Positions 54,592-64,000 of a DNA stretch of 64,000 nt are shown here, piece by piece. The position numbers and the translations under genes were made by a program. Within the stretch, counting starts at the first letter, position 1. Each line of letters opens with the position of its first letter. A model generated the notes under the pieces. The model was given only the letters and a program-made list of their open reading frames with translations. It was not told the origin of the DNA and searched no databases. The stretch covers positions 35,461,567-35,525,566 of the forward strand of contig OX579636.1 of assembly GCA_951230915.1 (NCBI GenBank), given 5' to 3'. Source of the stretch: Antitrichia curtipendula. Its lineage: Eukaryota; Streptophyta; Bryopsida; Hypnales; Leucodontaceae.

Positions 54592-57500
54592 TTGTAATGG
54601 GGATATGGAAATATGGGTTGGGATTGACAATTTCAAATGAAATAGTATCCAAGTTGTTTTGAATTCAAGCATTCCACTAGAAAGTTTTATTTGTGTAATG
54701 GGATCCTTACGAGGGTTTGGGATTGTACTGAAACACTAGTTCCCTTTTTTTCTAATTCAAGTGGAACGGTATTTTATTGTAATGGGGATATGGAAATATG
54801 GGTTGGGATTGACAATTTCAAATGAAATAGTATCCAAGTTGTTTTGAATTCAAGCATTCCACTAGAAAAATCTATTTGTGTATTGGGATCCTACGAGGGT
54901 TTGGGATTGAACTGAAACACTAGTTCCCTTATTTTCTAATTCAAGTGGAACGGTATTTTATTGTAATGGGGATATGTAAATATGGGTTGGGATCGACAAT
55001 TTTAATTGAAATAGTATCCAAGTTGTTTTGAATTCAAGCATTCCACTAGAAAATTTTATTTGTGTAATGGCATCCTACGAGGGTTTGGGATTGAACTGAA
55101 ATAATAGTTCTCTTATGTCCTAATTCAAGTGGAACGGTATTTTATTGTAATGGGGATATGTAAATATGGGTTGAGATTGACAATTTCAAATGAAATAGTG
55201 TCCATATTGTTTTGAATTCAAGCATTCCACTAGACAATTTTATTTGTGTAATGGGATCCTACGAGGGTTTGCGATTGTACTGGAATACTAGATCCTTATT
55301 TTCTTATTCAAGTGGAACGGTATTTTATTGTAATGAGGATATGTAAATATAGGTTGGGATTGACAATTTCAAATGAAATAGTATCCAAGTAGTTTTGAAT
55401 TCAAGCATTCCACTAGAAAATTTTATTTGTGTAATGGGATCCTACGAGGGTTTGGGATTGAACTGAAATAATAGTTCCCTTATTTTCTAATTCAAGTGGA
55501 ACGGTATTTTATTGTAATGGGGATATGGAAATATGGGTTGGGATTGACAATTTCACATGAAATAGTATCCAAGTTATTATGAATTCAAACATTCGACTAG
55601 AAAATTCTATTTGTGTAATGGGATCCTACGAGGGTTTGGGTTTGAACTGAAATACTAGTTCCCTTATTTTCTAATTCAAGTGGAACGTTATATTATAATA
55701 ATAGGGTTATGGAAATATGGGTTGGGATTGACAATTTCAAAGGAAATAGTATCCAAGTTGCTTTGAATTCAAGCATTCCACTAGAAAATTTTATTTGTGT
55801 AATGGGATCCTTGCGAGGGTTTGGGATTGTACTGAAACACTAGTTCCCTTATTTTCTAATTCAAGTGGAACGGTGTTTTATTGTAATGGGGATATGGAAA
55901 TATGGGTTGGGATTAACAATTTCAAATGAAATAGTATCCAAGTTATTTTGAATTCAAGCATTCCACTAGAAAATTTTATTTGTGTAATGGGATCCTACGA
56001 GGGCTTGGGATTGAACTGAAAGACTAGTTCCCTTATTTTCTAATTCAAGTGGAACGGTATTTTATTGTAATGGGGATATGTAAATATGGATTGGGATTGA
56101 CAATTTCAAATGAAATAGTATCCAAAGTGTTTTGAATTCAAGCATTCCACTAGAAAATTTTATTTGTGTAATGGGATCCTTACGGGGGTTTGGGATTGAA
56201 CTGGAATACTAGTTCCCTTATTTTCAAATTCAAGTGGAACGGCATTTTATTGTAATGGGGATATGGAAATATGGGTTGGGATTGACAATTTCAAATGAAA
56301 TAGTATCCAAGTTGTTTTGAATTCAAGCATTCCACTAGAAAGTTTTATTTGTGTAATGGGATCCTTACGAGGGTTTGGGATTGTACTGAAACACTAGTTC
56401 CCTTATTTTCTAATTCAAGTGGAACGGTGTTTTATTGTAATGGGGATATGGAAATATGGGTTGGGATTAACAATTTCAAATGAAATAGTATCCAAGTTAT
56501 TTTGAATTCAAGCATTCCACTAGAAAATTTTATTTGTGTAATGGGATCCTCCGAGGGCTTGGGATTGAACTGAAAGACTAGTTCCCTTATTTTCTAATTC
56601 AAGTGGAACGGTATTTTATTGTAATGGGGATATGTAAATATAGGTTGGGATTGACAATTTCAAATGAAATAGTATCCAAGCTGTTTTGAATAGAAGCATT
56701 CCACTAGAAAATTTTATTTGTGTAATGGGATCCTACGAGGGCTTGGGATTGAACTAAAAGACTAGTTCCCTTATTTTCTAATTCAAGTGGAACGGTATTT
56801 TATTGTAATGGGGATATGTAAATATGGATTGGGATTGACAATTTCAAATGAAATAGTATCCAAAGTGTTTTGAATTCAAGCATTCCACTAGAAAATTTTA
56901 TTTGTGTAATGGGATCCTTACGGGGGTTTGGGATTGAACTGGAATACTAGTTCCCTTATTTTCAAATTCAAGTGGAACGGTATTTTATTGTAATGGGGAT
57001 ATGGAAATATGGGTTGGGATTGACAATTTCAAATGAAATAGTATCCAAGTTGTTTTGAATTCAAGCATTCCACTAGAAAGTTTTATTTGTGTAATGGGAT
57101 CCTTACGAGGGTTTGGGATTGTACTGAAACACTAGTTCCCTTTTTTTCTAATTCAAGTGAAACGGTATTTTATTGTAATGGGGATATGGAAATATGGGTT
57201 GGGATTGACAATTTCAAATGAAATAGTATCCAAGTTGTTTTGAATTCAAGCATTCCACTAGAAAAATCTATTTGTGTATTGGGATCCTACGAGGGTTTGG
57301 GATTGAAGTGAAACACTAGTTCCCTTATTTTCTAATTCAAGTGGAACGGTATTTTATTGTAATGGGGATATGTAAATATGGGTTGGGATCGACAATTTTA
57401 ATTGAAATAGTATCCAAGTTGTTTTGAATTCAAGCATTCCACTAGAAAATTTTATTTGTGTAATGGCATCCTACGAGGGTTTGGGATTGAACTGAAATAA

Positions 57501-58846
57501 TAGTTCTCTTATGTCCTAATTCAAGTGGAACGGTATTTTATTGTAATGGGGATATGTAAATATGGGTTGAGATTGACAATTTCAAATGAAATAGTGTCCA
57601 TATTGTTTTGAATTCAAGCATTCCACTAGACAATTTTATTTGTGTAATGGGATCCTACGAGGGTTTGCGATTGTACTGGAATACTAGATCCTTATTTTCT
57701 TATTCAAGTGGAACGGTATTTTATTGTAATGAGGATATGTAAATATAGGTTGGGATTGACAATTTCAAATGAAATAGTATCCAAGTAGTTTTGAATTCAA
57801 GCATTCCACTAGAAAATTTTATTTGTGTAATGGGATCCTACGAGGGTTTGGGATTGAACTGAAATAATAGTTCCCTTATTTTCTAATTCAAGTGGAACGG
57901 TATTTTATTGTAATGGGGATATGGAAATATGGGTTGGGATTGACAATTTCACATGAAATAGTATCCAAGTTATTATGAATTCAAGCATTTGACTAGAAAA
58001 TTCTATTTGTGTAATGGGATCCTACGAGGGTTTGGGATTGAACTGAAATACTAGTTCCCTTATTTTCTAATTCAAGTGGAACGTTATATTATAATAATAG
58101 GGTTATGGAAATATGGGTTGGGATTGACAATTTCAAAGGAAATAGTATCCAAGTTGCTTTGAATTCAAGCATTCCACTAGAAAATTTTATTTGTGTAATG
58201 GGATCCTTTCGAGGGTTTGGGATTGTACTGAAACACTAGTTCCCTTATTTTCTAATTCAAGTGGAACGGTGTTTTATTGTAATGGGGATATGGAAATATG
58301 GGTTGGGATTAACAATTTCAAATGAAATAGTATCCAAGTTATTTTGAATTCAAGCATTCCACTAGAAAATTTTATTTGTGTAATGGGATCCTACGAGGGC
58401 TTGGGATTGAACTGAAAGACTAGTTCCCTTATTTTCTAATTCAAGTGGAACGGTATTTTATTGTAATGGGGATATGTAAATATAGGTTGGGATTGACAAT
58501 TTCAAATGAAATAGTATCCAAGCTGTTTTGAATAGAAGCATTCCACTAGAAAATTTTATTTGTGTAATGGGATCCTACGAGGGCTTGGGATTGAACTAAA
58601 AGACTAGTTCCCTTATTTTCTAATTCAAGTGGAACGGTATTTTATTGTAATGGGGATATGTAAATATGGATTGGGATTGACAATTTCAAATGAAATAGTA
58701 TCCAAAGTGTTTTGAATTCAAGCATTCCACTAGAAAATTTTATTTGTGTAATGGGATCCTTACGGGGGTTTGGGATTGAACTGGAATACTAGTTCCCTTA
58801 TTTTCAAATTCAAGTGGAACGGTATTTTATTGTAATGGGGATATGT
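54592..58846 (+). repeat. 13-monomer (2,396 bp) higher-order repeat, second copy shortened by three monomers
   Basis: The marker tccctttttt at 54741 and 57137, and actagaaaaa at 54861 and 57257, are each 2,396 bp apart, which is 13 x 184 plus 4. This offset holds to about 58.4 kb. After that the match shifts: gaactaaaag at 56751 pairs with 58593, only 1,842 bp away. The 554-bp change is three monomers plus 2 bp. Inside copy one a tetramer is repeated (taaatatgga at 56081 and 56819, 738 apart). Shared rare variants include gtgtccatattg, ctagatcctt and tatataataatagggtt types. Confidence 0.88.
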
Positions 58847-61800
58847 AAATATGGATTGGGATTGACAATTTCAAATGAAATAGTATCCAAACTGTTTTGA
58901 ATTCAAGCATTCCACTAGAAAATTTTATTTGTGTAATGGGATCCTTACGGGGGTTTGGGATTGAACTGGAATACTAGTTCCCTTATTTTCTAATTCAAGT
59001 GGAACGGTATTTTATTGTAATGGGGATATTGAAATATGGGTTGGGATTGACAATTTCAAATGAAATAGTATCCATGTTGTTTTGAATTCAAGCATTCCAC
59101 TAGAAAATTTTATTTGTGTAATGGGATCCTACGAGGGTTTGGGATTGAACTGAAATACTAGTTCCCTTATATTCTTATTCAAGTGGAACGGTATTTTATT
59201 GTAATGGGGATATGTAAATATGGGTTGAGATTGACAATTTCAAATGAAATAGTATCCAAGTTGTTTTGAATTCAAGCATTCCACTAGAAAATTTTATTTG
59301 TGTAATCGGATCCTACGAGGGTTTGGGATCGAAATGAAACACTAGTTCGCTTATTTTCTAATTCAAGTGGAACGGTATTTTATTGTAATGGGGATATGGA
59401 AATATGGGTTGGGATTGACAATTTTAAATGAAATAGTATCCAAGTTGTTTTGAAATCAAGCATTCCACCAGAAAATTTTATTTGTGTAATGGGATCCTAC
59501 GAGGGTTTGGGATTGAAGTGAAACACTAGTTCCCTTATGTCCTAATTCAAGTGGACTGGTATTTTATTGTAATGGGGATATGTAAATATGGATTGGGATT
59601 GACAATTTCAAATGAAATAGTATCCAAAGTGTTTTGAATTCAAGCATTCCACTAGAAAATTTTATTTGTGTAATGGGATCCTTACGGGGGTTTGGGATTG
59701 AACTGAAATACTAGTTCCCTTATATTCTTATTCAAGTGGAACGGTATTTTATTGTAATGGGGATATGTAAATATGGGTTGAGATTGACAATTTCAAATGA
59801 AATAGTATCCAAGTTGTTTTGAATTCAAGCATTCCACTAGAAAATTTTATTTGTGTAATCGGATCCTACGAGGGTTTGGGATCGAAATGAAACACTAGTT
59901 CGCTTATTTTCTAATTCAAGTGGAACGGTATTTTATTGTAATGGGGATATGGAAATATGGGTTGGGATTGACAATTTTAAATGAAATAGTATCCAAGTTG
60001 TTTTGAATTCAAGCATTCCACTAGAAAATTTTATATGTGTAATAGGATCTTTACGAGGGTTTGCGATTGAACTGAAATACTAGTTCCCTTATTTTCTAAT
60101 TCAAGTGGAACGGTATTTTATTGTAATGGGGATATGGAAATATGGGTTGGGATTGACAATTTTAAATGAAATAGTATCCAAGTTGTTTTGAATTCAAGCA
60201 TTCCACTAGAAAATTTTATTTGTGTAATGTAATCCTACGAGGGTTTGGGATTGAACTGAAATACTAGTTCCCTTATTTTCTAATTCAAGTGGAATGGTAT
60301 ATTATTATAATAGGGATATGGATATATGGGTTGGGATTGACAATTTCAAATGAAATAGTATCCATATTGTTTTGAATTCGAGCATTCCACTAGACAATTT
60401 TATTTGTGTAATGGGATCCTACGAGGGTTTGCGATTGAACTGGAATACTAGTTCCCTTATTTTCTAATTCAAGTGGAACGGTATTTTATTGTAATGGGGA
60501 CATGTAAATATGGATTGGGATTGACAATTTCAAATGAAATAGTATCCATGTTGTTTTGAATTCAAGCATTCCACTAGAAAATTTTATTTGTGTAATGGGA
60601 ACCTACAAGGGTTTGGGATTGAACTCAAATACTAGTTCCCTTATTTTCTTATTCAAGTGGAACGGTATTATATTGTAATGGGGATATGGAAATATGGATT
60701 GGGATTGACAATTTCAAATGAAATAGTATCCAAAATGTTTTGAATTCAAGCATTCCACTAGAAAGTTTTATTTGTGTAATGGGATCCTTACGGGGGTTTG
60801 GGATTGAACTGGAATACTAGTTCCCTTATTTTCTAATTCAGGTGGAACGGTATTTTATTGTAATGGGAATATGTAAATATGGGTTGAAATTGACATTTTC
60901 AAATGAAATACTATCTAAATTGTTTTGAATTCAAGCATTCCACTAGAAAATTTTATTTGTGTAATGGGATCCTACGAGGGTTTGGGATTGAACTCAAATA
61001 CTAGTTCCCTTATTTTCTTATTCAAGTGGAACGGTACTTTATTGTAATGGGGATATGTAAATATGGGTTGAGATTGACAATTTCAAATGAAATAGTATCC
61101 AAGTTGTTTTGAATTCAAGCATTTCACTAGAAGATTTTATTTGTGTAATGGGAACCTACGAGGGTTTGGGATTGAAGTGAAACACTAGTTCCCTTATTTT
61201 CTAATTCAAGTGGAACGGTATTTTATTGTAATGGGGATATGGAAATATGGGTTGGGATTGACAATTTTAAATGAAATAGTATCCAAGTTGTTTTGAAATC
61301 AAGCATTCCACTAGAAAATTTTATTTGTGTAATGGGATCCTACGAGGGTTTGGGATTGAAGTGAAACACTAGTTCCCTTATGTCCTAATTCAAGTGGACT
61401 GGTATTTTATTGTAATGGGGATATGTAAATATGGGTTGGGATTGACAATTTTAAATGAAATAGTATCCAAGTTGTTTTGAATTCAAGCATTCCACTAGAA
61501 AATTTTATTTGTGTAATGGGATCCTTACGGGGGTTTGGGATTGAACTGGAATACTAGTTCCCTTATTTTCTAATTCAAGTGGAGCGGTATTTTATTGTAA
61601 TGGGGATATGTAAATATGGGTTGAAATTGACATTTTCAAATGAAATACTATCCAAATTGTTTTGAATTCAAGCATTCCACGAGAAAATTTTATTTGTGTA
61701 ATCGGATCCTACGAGGGTTTGGGATTGAACTCAAATACTAGTTCCCTTATTTTCTTATTCAAGTGGAACGGTATTTTATTGTAATGGGGATATGGAAATA

Positions 61801-62614
61801 TAGGTTGGGATTGGCAATTTCAAATGAAATAGTATCCAAGTTGTTTTGAATTCAAGCATTCCACTAGAAAATTTTATTTGTGTAATGGGATCCTACGAGG
61901 GTTTGGGATTGAACTGAAATAATAGTTCCCTTATTTTCAAATTCAAGTGGAACGGTATTTTATTGTAATGGGGATATGTAAATATGGATTGGGATTGACA
62001 ATTTCAAATGAAATACTATCCAAACTGTTTTGAATTCAAGCATTCCACTAGAAAATTTTATTTGTGTAATGGGATCCTTACGGGGGTTTGGGATTGAACT
62101 GGAATACTAGTTCCCTTATTTTCTAATTCAAGTGGAACGGTATTTTATTGTAATGGGGATATGGAAATATGGGTTGAAATTGGCATTTTCAAATGAAATA
62201 CTATCTAAATTGTTTTGAATTCAAGCATTTCACTAGAAAATTTTATTTGTGTAATGGGAACCTACGAGGGTTTGGGATTGAAATGAAACACTAGTTCCCT
62301 TATTTTCTAATTCAAGTGGAACGGTATTTTATTGTAATGGGGATATGGAAATATGGGTTGGGATTGACAATTTTAAATGAAATAGTATCCAATTTGTTTT
62401 GAAATCAAGCATTCGACTAGAAAATATTATTTGTGTAATGGGATCCTACGAGGGTTTGGGATTGAACTGAAATACTAGTTCCCTTATGTCCTAATTCAAG
62501 TGGACTGGTATTTTATTGTAATGGGGATATGTAAATATGGGTTGGGATTGACAATTTTAAATGAAATAGTATCCAAGTTGTTTTGAATTCAAGCCTTCCA
62601 CTAGAAAATTTTAT
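58847..62614 (+). repeat. Right-hand array segment with a 553-bp trimer duplication
   Basis: About 20 monomers with no unrelated insert. The marker gaaatgaaac occurs at 59331 and 59884, 553 bp apart (3 x 184 plus 1, the extra base being the cctta with ggggg insertion near 59685). Both carry gtaatcggatcc and actagttcgctt. Other frequent variants are taaatatggattggg, ccaaactg, ccaaagtg, gaactcaaat and gttgaaattgac. Confidence 0.87.
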
Positions 62615-63187
62615 TTGTGTAATAGGATCTTTACGAGGGTTTGCGATTGAAGTGAAATACTAGTTCCCTTATTTTCTAATTCAAGTGGAACGGTATTTTA
62701 TTGTAATGGGGATATGTAAATATGGGTTGGGATTGACAATTTCAAATGAAATAGTATCCAAGTTGTTTTGAATTCAAGCATTCCACTAGAAAATTTTATT
62801 TGTGTAATGGGATCCTACAAGATTTGGGATTGAACTGAAATACTAGTTCCCTTATTTTCTAATTCAAATTGAACGGTATTTTATTGTAATGGGGATATGT
62901 AAATATGGGTTGGGATTGACAATTTCAAATGAAATAGTATCCATGTTGTTTTGAATTCAAGCATTCTACTAGAAAATATTATTTGTGTAATGGAATCCTA
63001 CGAGGGTTTGCGATTGAACTGAAATACTAGTTCCCTTATTGTCTAATTCATGTGGAACGGTATTTTATTGTAATGGGGATATTGAAATATGGGTTGGGAT
63101 TGACAATTTCAAATGAAATAGTATCCAAGTTGTTTTGAATTCAAGCATTCCACTAGAAAATTTTATTTGTGTAATGGGATCCTACGA

Positions 63188-63274
63188 GGGTTTGGGATTG
63201 AACTGAAATACTAGTTCCCTTATTTTCTAATTCAAGTGGAACGGTATTTTATTGTAATGGGGATATGGAAATAT
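63188..63274 (+). repeat. Half-unit A of the monomer (87 bp)
   Basis: This is monomer positions 12-98. It aligns in order with half-unit B (positions 99-195): gggtttgggattga against gggttgggattga, tgaaata against tgaaata, taattcaag against gaattcaag, and ttttatt-gtaatgggga against ttttatttgtgtaatggga. Four collinear blocks in a 90-bp stretch are hard to get by chance. The likely explanation is that the 184-bp monomer arose by duplication of an ancestral unit of about 90 bp that then diverged. The alignment was made by eye and has not been scored. Confidence 0.75.
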
Positions 63275-63289
63275 GGGTTGGGATTGACA

Positions 63290-63303
63290 ATTTCAAATGA
63301 AAT
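63290..63303. repeat. Dyad symmetry ATTTCA-AA-TGAAAT (monomer 114-127)
   Basis: Two perfect 6-bp arms flank a 2-bp spacer. It is present in nearly all monomers. A sequence variant changes the centre so that the element becomes the perfect 14-bp palindrome ATTTCATATGAAAT, for example at 4019-4032. Short dyads are a reported feature of several centromeric satellites; a role here is inference. Confidence 0.85.
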
Positions 63304-63318
63304 AGTATCCATGTTGTT

Positions 63319-63328
63319 TTGAATTCAA
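63319..63328. repeat. 10-bp palindrome TTGAATTCAA around the EcoRI site (monomer 143-152)
   Basis: The sequence equals its own reverse complement. It is one of the better conserved boxes of the monomer. Variants with gtcttgaattcaag (for example near 13617, 16194, 24105 and 29997) extend it to a 12-bp palindrome, while gaatagaag and gatttcaag variants break it. Confidence 0.88.
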
Positions 63329-64000
63329 GCATTCCACTAGAAAATTTTATTTGTGTAATGGGATCCTACGAGGGTTTGGGATTGAACTGAAACACTAGTT
63401 CCCTTATTTTCTAATTCAAGTGGAACGGTATTTTATTGTAATGGGGATATGTAAATATGGGTTGGGATTGACAATTTCAAATGAAATAGTATCCATGTTG
63501 TTTTGAATTCAAGCATTCCACTAGAAAATTTTATTTGTATAATAGGATCTTTACGAGGGTTTGCGATTGAACTGAAATACTAGTTCCCTTATTTTCTAAT
63601 TCAAGTGGAACGGTATTTTATTGTAATGGGGATATGTAAATATGGGTTGGGATTGACAATTTCAAATGAAATAGTATCCAAGTTGTTTTGAATTCAAGCA
63701 TTCCACTAGAAAATTTTATTTGTGTAATGGGATCCTACAAGATTTGGGATTGAACTGAAATACTAGTTCCCTTATTTTCTAATTCAAGTGGAACGGTATT
63801 TTATTGTAATGGGGATATGGAAATATGGGTTGGGATTGACAATTTCAAATGAAATAATATGCATGTTATTTTGAATTCATGCATTCTACTAGAAAATATT
63901 ATTTGTGTAATGGAATCCTACGAGGGTTTGCGATTGAACTCAAATACTAGTTCCCTTATTTTCTAATTCATGTGGAACGGTATTTTATTGTAATGGGGAT

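Larger units (their letters stand above)
63231..63342. repeat. Imperfect 11-bp inverted repeat within the monomer
   Basis: The left arm ttcaagtggaa (63231-63241, monomer 55-65) matches the reverse complement of the right arm ttccactagaa (63332-63342, monomer 156-166) at 10 of 11 positions. The arms are about 90 bp apart. The repeat recurs in every standard monomer, so the array offers many potential pairings within and between monomers. Confidence 0.7.
63177..63360 (+). repeat. Representative satellite monomer (near consensus)
   Basis: This copy runs from one GGATCC to the next and is exactly 184 bp. By eye it differs from the majority sequence at one site (atccatg where most copies have atccaag). 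Landmarks in monomer coordinates are: BamHI-type GGATCC 1-6, CpG-bearing tacgaggg 7-14, ACTAGT 34-39, aattcaag 53-60, the second conserved CpG in aacgg 64-68, ttttattgtaatgg 71-84, gggttgggattga 99-111, a dyad at 114-127, the palindrome TTGAATTCAA 143-152, and AAAATTTT 165-172. Because 184 is not a multiple of three, reading frame shifts at each copy and long open frames cannot build up. Confidence 0.97.
63275..63371 (+). repeat. Half-unit B of the monomer (97 bp)
   Basis: This is monomer positions 99-184 plus 1-11 of the next copy. It is the partner of half-unit A and is about 10 bp longer. Relative to A it has an extra stretch (caatttcaa) after ggattga, and extra bases before ttttattt. The extra stretch forms the left arm of the dyad at 114-127, so the dyad exists only in the B half. 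The EcoRI palindrome also exists only here, because A has taattcaag in place of tgaattcaag. Confidence 0.72.
1..64000 (+). repeat. 184-bp satellite DNA array, about 348 head-to-tail monomers
   Basis: Every stretch of the window is a copy of one 184-bp unit. Successive TTGAATTC boxes at 1, 185, 369, 553 and 737 are exactly 184 apart, and the spacing persists to the end. All copies share one orientation and no unrelated sequence was found. Consensus GC is about 33%, with GGATCC, ACTAGT and GAATTC sites recurring in most copies. The window starts at monomer position 143 and ends at position 88, so both edges lie inside the array. The net length excess over 348 perfect periods is about 22 bp, from single-base indels. 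Long homogeneous arrays like this are known from eukaryotic centromeres, subtelomeres and heterochromatic knobs; which of these applies is inference. I do not recognise the family. Confidence 0.99.
62615..64000 (+). repeat. 5-monomer (920 bp) higher-order repeat, second copy cut by the window end
   Basis: The marker gatttgggat (from tacaagatttggg) occurs at 62821 and 63741, and ttctact at 62964 and 63884; each pair is exactly 920 bp apart, which is 5 x 184. Both copies also start with aataggatctttacg. Point differences such as gaagtgaaa against gaactgaaa, ttattgtc against ttattttc, and ccatgttg against gcatgtta separate them. Confidence 0.85.

Noticed and set aside
54474..54662. 62-codon open reading frame on the plus strand
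   Set aside because: It reads across one satellite monomer carrying the cctta one-base insertion, which moves it past the usual stop codons. There is no coding evidence.
1..64000. CRISPR array
   Set aside because: The units are contiguous 184-bp near-copies with no short repeat separated by unique spacers and no cas genes.
1..64000. Transposon or retroelement insertions, terminal repeats or inverted array blocks
   Set aside because: No interruption of the monomer register larger than three bases and no orientation switch was found on reading through the window.
1..64000. Promoter-like boxes (tattttatt, TATA-like) in every monomer
   Set aside because: These are expected in a sequence of about 33% GC and are not tied to any gene. 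Transcription cannot be judged from sequence alone.
1..64000. Telomeric repeats, tRNA, rRNA or other structured RNA genes
   Set aside because: No TTTAGGG/TTAGGG runs and no recognisable RNA gene signature; all bases are accounted for by the satellite.

Overview
The whole window is one uninterrupted tandem array of an AT-rich satellite DNA. The monomer is 184 bp, all copies lie head to tail in the same orientation, and no gene, RNA gene, transposon, CRISPR array or unique sequence interrupts them. Phase counting supports about 348 periods: base 1 falls at monomer position 143 and base 64000 at position 88 (position 1 = first G of the GGATCC near the tacgaggg box), leaving a net excess of about 22 bp. 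That excess fits roughly 45 one-base insertions set against roughly 25 deletions seen by eye. The consensus is about 33% GC. Such an array indicates a eukaryotic nuclear genome and a (peri)centromeric, subtelomeric or other heterochromatic block. The monomer length, close to one nucleosome repeat, fits a centromeric satellite. I do not recognise the family and cannot name the species; a plant or an animal is possible.

The 184-bp monomer is itself an old duplication. Positions 12-98 and 99-195 (wrapping into the next copy) align as two diverged half-units of 87 and 97 bp that share four blocks in the same order. The monomer also carries a 10-bp palindrome around an EcoRI site, a 6+6-bp dyad with a 2-bp spacer (a perfect 14-bp palindrome in one variant), and an imperfect 11-bp inverted repeat.

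Above the monomer level the array is a patchwork of higher-order repeats (HORs) of many different sizes, mostly present in only two copies: dimers (368 bp) near 0.9-2.6 kb and 18.6-19.3 kb; 8-mers (about 1,472 bp) at 2.6-4.6, 10.4-13.3 and 23.0-25.1 kb; a 14-mer (2,576 bp) at 13.0-18.3 kb; a 22-mer (4,051 bp) at 25.0-33.2 kb; a 13-mer (2,394 bp) at 35.4-38.7 kb; tetramers (736-737 bp) at 38.6-40.9 kb; a 7-mer (1,287 bp) at 46.6-49.2 kb; another 13-mer (2,396 bp) at 54.6-58.8 kb with a three-monomer difference between copies; a trimer (553 bp) at 59.3-60.0 kb; and a 5-mer (920 bp) at 62.6-64.0 kb. A run of three almost exactly identical single monomers sits at 37.23-37.73 kb.

Variant composition changes along the window. 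Variants such as tacgcggg and ggtaggcattg mark the left and middle parts. Variants such as tttgcgattg, ccatgttg and the +1 ccttacg class mark the right part, with a transition between about 33 and 44 kb. There are no genes working together here. What the window records is the history of unequal exchange and conversion in a satellite array.
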